NCBI GenBank assembly: GCA_019084405.1
Contig: JAHRFX010000087.1
Location: 1 to 7,441 of the forward strand
Origin: Methanobacterium sp.
GTDB taxonomy: Archaea; Methanobacteriota; Methanobacteria; Methanobacteriales; Methanobacteriaceae
Direction of reading: 5' to 3'
DNA length: 7,441 nucleotides
Below the pieces are notes generated by a model. It was not told where the DNA came from. It did no database searches and saw only the letters and a program-made list of their open reading frames with translations. Both the position numbers and the translations under genes were made by a program. Shown piece by piece: positions 1-4,847 of the stretch. Each line of letters starts with the position of its first letter. The stretch's first letter is position 1.

Positions 1-54
1 AGCATATAAAATCATGAAAAAAGAAATAAAAATCAAGGATTTATTAAGAAAAAT

Positions 55-192
55 TTAACATATCACTTGAAAAATCGATAGTGCCTCCTGTGATAATTTT
101 TTAGCCTCAGACAATTTGGCAAATACATAATGGGACAATTCTTCAGAATTCATGGGATTTTCGCCTTTATTATATTTATATATTCCAGCCAT
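55..192 (-). CDS. Small hypothetical protein, 45 residues
   Basis: The minus strand has an open frame from ATG at 192 to TAA at 55 coding for 45 residues. It has a basic N-terminus (MAGIYKYNKGENP) followed by a predicted amphipathic helix rich in Glu, Lys, Ser and Leu (around residues 14-42), ending in Cys. I do not recognise a family. A second in-frame ATG lies at residue 14. No Shine-Dalgarno sequence is visible before either start. The charged, ordered composition is unlike random translation of this AT-rich DNA, which is the main reason to list it. The first copy of a three-copy repeat overlaps the start codon and the other two lie upstream, so the gene may be controlled through them. It could be a chance frame or the remnant of a larger gene. 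Confidence 0.35.
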   Translation of the reverse strand: MAGIYKYNKGENPMNSEELSHYVFAKLSEAKKLSQEALSIFQVIC

Positions 193-306
193 ATATATTT
201 TAATATATAAGCACTTACAAATCATTATATATTTTAATATCCAAACATTTATATATTGTATTATGTGGTCATTTATAAATAATTATATATTTTAATATAT
301 GAACAC
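192..306. repeat. Three copies of an AT-rich 23-base repeat
   Basis: The 15-base core TATATATTTTAATAT occurs exactly at 192-206, 226-240 and 284-298. Each copy is followed by a related 8-base tail: ATAAGCAC, CCAAACAT and ATGAACAC, giving units at 192-214, 226-248 and 284-306. Start-to-start distances are 34 and 58 bases. Copy one overlaps the start codon of the minus-strand frame ending at 192. The conserved tail argues against pure AT-rich chance. The units could be operator or promoter elements for that gene; a protein binding them is not identified. Confidence 0.6.
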
Positions 307-647
307 TCCTTTGATGCCCCTGATAAGGATTCCGCGAATTTTATTTTTTAAAAGAAGTAATTATTTTACATATTTTTTTCTAAATAAACAACTTTTGAGT
401 TTTATTTAATCTTAAACGCCTTATAAAGTAGTATATACTAAATATAATCAACTTTAAATTAAAGTCCAGATAAAAGTAGTTAACATAAAAAATTGATCTT
501 ATAAAAACTTAAAAGTAAGCTAATAAAAAAAAAGATGGGAAAATTTACACTTTTTTATAAAATTATTCTAGGAGTAATTACTGTATTGCTATTAAGAAGA
601 TAGTTTTTAATAAAAAAATAAAAAAAACAGAAATTGTTAGGAGTAAA
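193..647. other. AT-rich intergenic region before rmlB
   Basis: About 455 bases contain no convincing gene. The left part holds repeat copies two and three. The rest is very AT-rich with many poly-A and poly-T tracts and several TATA-like strings (for example TTATAAAAA at 499-507 and TTTATAAAA at 554-562). A 22-codon frame at 535-603 would encode a short hydrophobic peptide, but it has no ribosome binding site and is not called. The region probably contains the promoter of rmlB. Confidence 0.6.
554..562 (+). promoter_or_regulatory. Putative TATA box for rmlB
   Basis: TTTATAAAA resembles the archaeal box A. Transcription would start about 26 bases downstream, near 585, leaving a leader of roughly 60 bases before the rmlB start at 648. 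Other TATA-like strings nearby make the choice uncertain. Confidence 0.3.
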
Positions 648-1664
648 ATGATTATGCGCGTACTAATTACTGGAGGAGCTGGTTTTATTGGCAGTAACTT
701 CATCCACTACTTCCTGGATAAACACCCGGACTATGAACTGATAAACCTGGATGCTCTCACCTACTGCGGCAACCTGGAAAATTTAGTAAAAGTAGAGGAT
801 AACCCCCACTACACCTTCCTCAAGGGGGATATAAATGATAAGAAACTCCTGGAAAAAATCATGCCCGAGGTGGATTACGTGGTGCACTTTGCTGCTGAAT
901 CCCATGTGGACCGCAGTATAGAGGACCCGGGGATATTCATCCACTCCAATATCCAGGGCACCCAGACACTCTTAGAAGCGGCCTTAAAAGCAAATGTTAA
1001 ACGTTTTTTACAGGTATCCACCGATGAGGTCTATGGATCTTTAGGAAAAACCGGTTACTTCACTGAAAGTACTCCCTTAGCACCTAACAGTCCCTATGCG
1101 TCCAGTAAGGCCGGGGCGGATTTAATGGTAAGGGCCTATTATGAAACCTTTGGTTTACCAGTAAATATCACCCGCTGCTCGAATAACTACGGACCCTACC
1201 AGTTCCCGGAAAAACTGATCCCCCTCATGATTACCAATGCCCTGGAGGATAAAAAATTACCGGTCTATGGGGATGGCTTGAATATCCGGGACTGGTTACA
1301 TGTCCAGGATCACTGCCAGGCTCTGGATGCGGTACTCCATGCGGCACCATCAGGGGAAGTATACAATATCGGGGGTAATAATGAGAAGACCAACCTGGAA
1401 ATAGTTAAGAAGATTTTAGATTATCTGGGTAAGGATGAGTCTTTAATCGAGTTTGTTAAGGATCGTTTAGGGCATGATCGTCGCTATGCCATTGATGCTG
1501 CCAAGATAAAAAATGATCTGGGATGGGAACCTTCTTATAATTTTAGTGAAGGTATAAAAGAGACCATTGACTGGTATTTAGAGAATAGGGATTGGTGGGG
1601 TAAGATTAAAAGTGGGGAGTATCGGGAGTATTATGCTAAGATGTATGGGAAAAGACAGTATTAG
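648..1664 (+). CDS. rfbB: dTDP-glucose 4,6-dehydratase
   Basis: This 338-residue protein converts dTDP-glucose to dTDP-4-keto-6-deoxyglucose, the second step of dTDP-rhamnose and other deoxysugar pathways for surface glycans; it is cytoplasmic. It is an extended short-chain dehydrogenase with full family length. The NAD-binding GGAGFIG loop is at residues 9-15, the HFAAESHVDRS signature at 80-90, the dehydratase triad segment STDEVYG at 124-130 (Thr125, Asp126, Glu127), and the YxxxK pair at Tyr150/Lys154. The stretch RDWLHVQDHC later in the protein is also typical. AGGAG at 639-643 lies 4 bases before ATG 648 and 10 bases before an in-frame ATG at 654. Family proteins usually begin MRVL, so 654 may be the true start. 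The other rml genes are not in the window. The symbol rmlB is a synonym. Confidence 0.95.
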   Translation: MIMRVLITGGAGFIGSNFIHYFLDKHPDYELINLDALTYCGNLENLVKVEDNPHYTFLKGDINDKKLLEKIMPEVDYVVHFAAESHVDRSIEDPGIFIHSNIQGTQTLLEAALKANVKRFLQVSTDEVYGSLGKTGYFTESTPLAPNSPYASSKAGADLMVRAYYETFGLPVNITRCSNNYGPYQFPEKLIPLMITNALEDKKLPVYGDGLNIRDWLHVQDHCQALDAVLHAAPSGEVYNIGGNNEKTNLEIVKKILDYLGKDESLIEFVKDRLGHDRRYAIDAAKIKNDLGWEPSYNFSEGIKETIDWYLENRDWWGKIKSGEYREYYAKMYGKRQY

Positions 1665-1679
1665 TTGTTGTCTTTCATT

Positions 1680-1725
1680 TTAATCACTATCAGTGAGTAT
1701 TATTAAGAGGTATGGTAGTGGTTAA
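1680..1725 (+). terminator. Imperfect hairpin downstream of rmlB
   Basis: Bases 1680-1691 can pair with 1714-1725 (12 pairs including two G-T wobbles, 22-base loop). A smaller competing hairpin, TCACT/AGTGA with a 3-base loop, lies at 1684-1696. There is no clean T-run directly after, though T-rich stretches flank it (1671-1680 and 1783-1797). It may be a transcript end for rmlB; support is weak. Confidence 0.25.
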
Positions 1726-1804
1726 TAGGGGTAAAATTAGAAAAACATCTTTTCGGGGTAATAGTAACCTGTATTAAACATCTTATTTTTTTATTTATTA
1801 GTGG

Positions 1805-2178
1805 TTAGTTTACTGTTTTTATAAAATTAGTTAAAAATTCCTTTATATCCGGCAGGTCCTGATTTATAATTTGGTAAATGATTTCATCATCAACTTCCCA
1901 GTAAATATGCACCAGTCGATTGCGGAATTTGGCCATTTTTATCAGTTTCTCCATAAGTTCTGGAGAAATTACCTCTACCTCTGCCATGACCTTAAAGGTA
2001 TCAGCATAGCTTTCTGGTATGCGAAAACCATTACGGGATATAAGATGATTGCACATATCTATATACTTGCTTCTATGGAAACTATTAAAAAATATTTAGA
2101 GCTAGCAATTTTATAGGGATCCTTAAGGAAATCATCTCTTGAGTTATTAGATAATTCTTTCAGGCTAGTTAAAGCCAT
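1805..2178 (-). pseudogene. HepT-like HEPN toxin gene, frameshifted
   Basis: The C-terminal 83 residues (2056 to 1805) are a clear HepT/DUF86-type HEPN ribonuclease end, with CNHLISRNGFRIPESYADTF and the catalytic Rx4HxY motif RNRLVHIY intact. The N-terminal part lies in another frame: ATG at 2178 begins MALTSLKELSNNSRDDF and continues to VSIEASI, where TAG at 2059-2061 ends it after 39 residues. Family proteins read continuously across this point (…EASIDMCNHLIS…). Deleting one TA from the AGTATATAGATATG stretch restores exactly that reading, so a two-base TA duplication near 2059-2064 is the likely lesion. The extreme N-terminus also seems short by perhaps 10-15 residues. HepT toxins normally pair with an MntA adenylyltransferase; none is adjacent. 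A sequencing error is the alternative explanation. Confidence 0.75.
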
Positions 2179-2216
2179 GATTATCTGTGAAGTTGAACTA
2201 CCATGGGATAAATTAA

Positions 2217-2441
2217 AAAGTTATCTTTTTACAAGATTTTGAAGAAGCTCAGGATGAATATACCGAGATAGATAATGCAACTGATGAAATAATTGAACTT
2301 TACGATTTAGAGCATAAAAAAAGACTAAATTCCCAATACGTGGTAGGATATGATGTAAGAGTATCTAAATCCAAAACTTCCAGGGATAGGGCAAAAACAT
2401 TTGTTTTGGAGCTTGAAAAACTTTTAATAGAACTGGAATAG
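2217..2441 (+). pseudogene. Fragment of a HEPN-domain gene
   Basis: One frame is open from just after a TAA at 2214-2216 to TAG at 2439-2441 (74 residues) but has no ATG start and no ribosome binding site. Its content looks like the C-terminal half of a small HEPN protein: acidic helix DFEEAQDEYTEIDNATDEI, then ELYDLEHKKRLNSQY containing an R-x4-Y motif (RLNSQY), then a final helix RDRAKTFVLELEKLLIELE. The R-x4-Y arrangement is the same as in the HEPN gene at 4425-4847 (RHQAVY). The front half, which would carry the first two helices, is absent; the sequence there instead belongs to the head-to-head HepT pseudogene. I read it as a truncated remnant. Confidence 0.55.
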
Positions 2442-2537
2442 GTAAAATTTAGAATACTTATAAGATTAGATTATGTTTTTTATTATCTTTGGTGGTAATG
2501 TTTAAAAAAATAAATATTATCTAGTTAGTAAATAGCT

Positions 2538-2547
2538 AAAATTTAAA
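2538..2547 (+). promoter_or_regulatory. Putative promoter of the lasso operon
   Basis: AAATTTAAAA is TATA-like. A start about 26 bases on, near 2569, would leave a leader of about 34 bases before the B1 start at 2603. Two nested inverted repeats surround it: TGGTGGT (2490-2496) with ACCACCA (2570-2576), and ATGTTTAAA (2498-2506) with TTTAAAACAT (2542-2551, one extra A). These could be regulatory, but this is inferred from sequence alone. Confidence 0.35.
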
Positions 2548-2587
2548 ACATCAAAGCTTATACTTCACCACCACCAACTAATTGATT

Positions 2588-2593
2588 AAGGAG
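2588..2593 (+). promoter_or_regulatory. Ribosome binding site fixing the B1 start
   Basis: AAGGAG lies 9 bases before ATG at 2603. A longer reading from TTG at 2582 would place this site inside the coding region and has nothing suitable upstream, so 2603 is preferred. A second ATG follows directly at 2606. Confidence 0.7.
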
Positions 2594-2602
2594 AATAAGT
2601 TC

Positions 2603-2884
2603 ATGATGGATGATACAACCCTGGTTTCTATTAGTAAAAAGGCCGTACACTGTGACCTGGAAGAGGAAGTGGTGATTCTGGGCCTGGATGATGGAGTATA
2701 TTATGGCTTAAACCCGGTAGCGGCCTTTATCTGGAACACTATCCAGACCCCCCACCCTGTGGGAGAATTAAAAGAAAAAATACTAGCTGAATACGATGTC
2801 ACCGAAGACCTCTGCCAGGCGGATCTTTTAGAGATACTGCAGAAACTATTAGATAAGAACTTAATTGAAATAAAAGACGATTAA
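2603..2884 (+). CDS. Lasso peptide B1 protein (PqqD-like leader-binding RRE)
   Basis: This 93-residue protein belongs to the PqqD-like family, whose members are the RiPP recognition elements (B1) of lasso peptide systems. It should bind the leader of the precursor peptide and present it to the B2 peptidase and the cyclase. The hallmark core VVILGLDDGVYYGLNPVAAF (about residues 24-43) followed by IWNTI is clear, with the C-terminal helices typical of the fold (VGELKEKIL and the segment ADLLEILQKLLDKNLIEI). Length is normal for a stand-alone B1. It is the first gene of the locus, with its own AAGGAG site, and lies 61 bases before B2. PqqD-like proteins also serve other RiPP types; the B2, cyclase and precursor genes nearby decide for lasso. 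GC is similar to rmlB. Confidence 0.88.
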   Translation: MMDDTTLVSISKKAVHCDLEEEVVILGLDDGVYYGLNPVAAFIWNTIQTPHPVGELKEKILAEYDVTEDLCQADLLEILQKLLDKNLIEIKDD

Positions 2885-2945
2885 TTGGGTTTTCTATAAG
2901 ATAAGTGGATAAGACCCTTAAATTAAAATAATAACAGTTTTTTCT

Positions 2946-3356
2946 ATGTTGATTTTACGCTTCTATAAACTAAAAAAGCCATATAAGGTGCTGGTGGTGC
3001 AGGCCCTGGTCCTGCAGTGGCTTTTCAGGATCATGTTATGGGTTTTACCATTTTCTTTTATAAAAAGAAGGTTTATAAAAGGGGAGGTTAGCCCCGAACT
3101 AAGGTCTAAACTGCCTATAAAAAGTGTGATGTGGGGAGTTATGGTTACCAGCAGATACATCATTTCATCCACCTGTTTAACCCGGGCCCTTACCGGGCAT
3201 ATGCTGGGTAGGTGGTATCATTATCCTACCAGTGTGAGGATAGGTGTGGGTAAATATGAGGGGGAATTTGAAGCTCATGCCTGGTTGGAATATAAGGGGG
3301 ATGTGGTTTTAGGTTTAGCCCAAAAAAAATATGTGGAGCTGGTGGAACTTAAGTAA
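2946..3356 (+). CDS. Lasso peptide B2 protein (transglutaminase-like leader peptidase)
   Basis: This 136-residue protein is the cysteine protease that removes the leader of the lasso precursor. It has the transglutaminase-like (Transglut_core3) catalytic triad in the expected order: Cys77 in STCLTRAL, His111 in EAHAWLEY and Asp119 in YKGDVVLG. The N-terminal 40 residues include a hydrophobic stretch (VLVVQALVLQWLFRIMLWVL, about 16-35), also common in B2 proteins, which could touch the membrane. Length is normal. No Shine-Dalgarno sequence precedes ATG 2946. A TATA-like TTAAATTAAAATA at 2918-2930 lies at a distance compatible with a leaderless transcript, or translation may depend on B1 immediately upstream. 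By family knowledge it works with B1; the predicted cut is after Lys23 of the precursor at 6739. Confidence 0.88.
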   Translation: MLILRFYKLKKPYKVLVVQALVLQWLFRIMLWVLPFSFIKRRFIKGEVSPELRSKLPIKSVMWGVMVTSRYIISSTCLTRALTGHMLGRWYHYPTSVRIGVGKYEGEFEAHAWLEYKGDVVLGLAQKKYVELVELK

Positions 3357-3693
3357 AAATAAAAAATTTCGATTTAAATTAATTATGAATTTATTAACCT
3401 ATCCTCGCTTTTATTATTTTATAGATTCTTAGGTTGCAGATAATAATCAAAGAAATAGTGGTAGAATAAATAATAAGTTTCCCCACTACTATTTTTTTGC
3501 CATGGGGTGAATATTCCTTAAAGATTTAACATTTTTTAGATAAGTACCATTAATTCTACAATTTCTCCCACACATTAAAATCCCTATACCACCTAAAAAG
3601 AATACAATTTTTTTACAATAAGCTCCGATTCAAAAATCCTGCCACACTAAAAATGAATAAATTTTTTATACAATTGAATACAATTTTTATACA
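3357..3693. other. AT-rich spacer between B2 and the MNT gene
   Basis: These 337 bases hold no gene and no second precursor: the longest ATG frame noted, at 3384, encodes only about 15 residues (MNLLTYPRFYYFIDS) and lacks a ribosome binding site. The spacer contains a terminator-like hairpin (3453-3498) and, at its right end, five ATACAAT-type repeats in front of the MNT gene. It separates the B1-B2 unit from the rest of the lasso locus. Confidence 0.6.
3453..3498 (+). terminator. Hairpin plus T-run after B2
   Basis: AAATAGTGGT (3453-3462) can pair with ACTACTATTT (3485-3494) with one G-T wobble and a 22-base loop. The seven-T run at 3492-3498 overlaps the end of the stem. It lies about 95 bases after the B2 stop and would end the B1-B2 transcript, so that the MNT-HEPN-cyclase-precursor genes would need their own promoter. 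Confidence 0.45.
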
Positions 3694-3695
3694 AT
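3602..3695. promoter_or_regulatory. Five ATACAAT-type repeats, helically spaced, at the MNT start
   Basis: ATACAAT occurs at 3602-3608, 3668-3674, 3678-3684 and 3689-3695, and TTACAAT at 3613-3619. Distances inside the two clusters are 11, then 10 and 11 bases, about one DNA turn. The last copy overlaps the ATG at 3694. Two 21-base stretches (3600-3620 and 3676-3696) match at 19 positions. TTTTTATA at 3663-3670 is a TATA-like box about 27 bases before the ATG, which suggests a leaderless transcript whose promoter lies inside the repeats. Autoregulation by the winged-helix domain of the gene product is inferred. Confidence 0.5.
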
Positions 3696-4257
3696 GCTAG
3701 AAAAAATTCTCACTTCCCGTACCCGGACCAGGATTTTGACCCTGTTTTTACTAAACCCCGATGAGGAATTATTTGTTAGGGAAATCTGCAGAAAGATATC
3801 TGAAAATATCAACGCCGTTAGAAGAGAACTATCAAATTTAGAAGATTTAGGATTCTTAAAAAGTGAAAAAAAGGGAAATATGAAGTATTACAGTGTTAAT
3901 AAAAAATTTCCCATCTACCCTGAACTAAAAAGCATAGTACTTAAAACTGAAGGAGTATCTATGATTTTAAAAGATATTTTAAAGGGGGAGGAGGGAATAA
4001 AATTAGCATTTATATACGGCTCTTTTGCCTCAGGAGAAGAAAGGAAAGGTAGTGATCTGGATATTTTCCTGGTTGGTGATACGGATGAAGATGAAATTAT
4101 AAAAAATCTCTTCCAAGTGGAAGAGAGTTTATCCAGGGAAATAAACTACGCGTTATTTAGTGAAGAAGAATTCCAAAAAAGACAAAAAGAAGATGATCCC
4201 TTCATTAAAAATGTTTTAAAAGAACCTAGAATAATTATAAAAGGAAAAATTGATTGA
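3694..4257 (+). CDS. Winged-helix / MNT nucleotidyltransferase (antitoxin type)
   Basis: This 187-residue protein has an N-terminal winged-helix DNA-binding domain (about residues 1-70; recognition region ENINAVRRELSNLEDLGFLKS) fused to a minimal nucleotidyltransferase domain. The catalytic GSx10DxD motif is intact: Gly109-Ser110, then Asp121 and Asp123 in GSDLDIFLVG. The C-terminal part (INYALFSEEEFQKR, then DPFIKNVL) is typical of this archaeal family. Such proteins are usually next to a HEPN gene; MNT enzymes of the MntA type silence HEPN toxins by adenylylating a tyrosine. The partner here is probably the damaged HEPN gene at 4425. No Shine-Dalgarno sequence precedes the ATG; the transcript may be leaderless. 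The module separates the lasso genes B2 and C. Function as an antitoxin is inferred; the nucleotidyltransferase fold is well supported. Confidence 0.85.
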   Translation: MLEKILTSRTRTRILTLFLLNPDEELFVREICRKISENINAVRRELSNLEDLGFLKSEKKGNMKYYSVNKKFPIYPELKSIVLKTEGVSMILKDILKGEEGIKLAFIYGSFASGEERKGSDLDIFLVGDTDEDEIIKNLFQVEESLSREINYALFSEEEFQKRQKEDDPFIKNVLKEPRIIIKGKID

Positions 4258-4411
4258 TAATTCTAAAACGTCTTTAAGAGTAAATAATGGATAAAAAAAA
4301 GAGAAAGTTTATGGTGGATAAAGTAAGTGAACTGCCCGCCTGATTCAATTAATGTAAGAAAAAGTAATTATCGCCTTAAACTCCCAATTTACTTTAAGAT
4401 TTGAAAATAGA

Positions 4412-4418
4412 GAAGTGA
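4412..4418 (+). promoter_or_regulatory. Ribosome binding site of the original HEPN start
   Basis: GAAGTGA, close to the ideal GGAGGTGA, lies 6 bases before ATG at 4425. No comparable site precedes the downstream ATG at 4536. This supports 4425 as the ancestral start of the HEPN gene, upstream of its in-frame amber codon. Confidence 0.5.
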
Positions 4419-4424
4419 GAAAGC

Positions 4425-4847
4425 ATGTTAAATAAATTGGAAAAAGAAGGATACATAAAAAAGTTACCTAAATCCAATAAATAGGTTGAAGAGTCGTTAA
4501 ATATAGCGCGCAGGGATTTAATAAGTGCACAAACCATGCTAAATGAGAGTAATGACTGGGCCTATAATATAGCCTATAATGCCATCCTGCAGAGTATGAG
4601 GGCTTTAATGTATGCCCAAGGTTATAGAGTTTCTAGTAAAAATTCACATATCGCCACCTTAAAATTTGCCGAAATATATTTTACACAAGATGAGATAATC
4701 TTTTTTGATAGGATGCTTAGAAAAAGACATCAGGCAGTATACGATGTAGCAGGTACCATATCACAAAAAGAAGCAGAAAAAGCAATTACACGAGCTGATA
4801 AAACCATAAAAAAAGTAGAAGAGATGATTTTTAGGGAAAAACCATGA
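4425..4847 (+). pseudogene. HEPN-domain gene with in-frame amber codon
   Basis: From ATG 4425, after a good ribosome binding site, the frame reads MLNKLEKEGYIKKLPKSNK, hits TAG at 4482-4484 (codon 20), then continues in the same frame as VEESLNIARRDLISAQTML and on to TGA at 4845-4847. The joined 140-codon product matches a full-length small HEPN protein, with a basic N-terminal segment, a long first helix, NIAYNAILQSMRALMYAQGYR, and the motif RKRHQAVYD (R-x4-Y in place of the classic R-x4-H). HEPN proteins are RNases or toxins paired with MNT proteins like the gene at 3694. The only usable start after the amber codon is ATG 4536, which gives 103 residues lacking the first helix and has no ribosome binding site. 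TAG is an ordinary stop elsewhere in the window (rfbB, cyclase), so readthrough is unlikely. The stop overlaps the cyclase ATG. Confidence 0.7.

Noticed and set aside
192..306. Remnant CRISPR array
   Set aside because: Only three AT-rich units with uneven short spacing (11 and 35 bases between units) and no cas genes; promoter or operator repeats fit better.
535..603. 22-codon frame encoding a hydrophobic peptide (MGKFTLFYKIILGVITVLLL…) upstream of rmlB
   Set aside because: It has no ribosome binding site, lies in very AT-rich DNA where Phe, Ile and Leu codons are expected by chance, and overlaps the likely rmlB promoter.
1871..2116. 81-codon plus-strand frame
   Set aside because: It is the antisense shadow of the HepT pseudogene, whose family-specific motifs are on the minus strand.
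2963..3172. 69-codon minus-strand frame
   Set aside because: It lies opposite the B2 peptidase gene and shows no family features.
3357..3601. Possible second lasso precursor between B2 and the MNT gene
   Set aside because: No short frame with the Y-x2-P … G-x5-T leader pattern was found there.
4289..4345. 18-codon frame MDKKKRKFMVDKVSELPA between the MNT and HEPN genes
   Set aside because: It has no ribosome binding site and no known family, and is short enough to be chance.
4361..4395. Inverted repeat AAAGTAA / TTACTTT before the HEPN gene
   Set aside because: It is only seven AT-rich pairs around a 21-base loop with no T-run, so neither a terminator nor an operator can be supported.
4482..4484. 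Amber codon as a possible pyrrolysine site
   Set aside because: TAG ends rfbB and the cyclase in this window, HEPN proteins are not known pyrrolysine proteins, and the probable host group is not known to use it.
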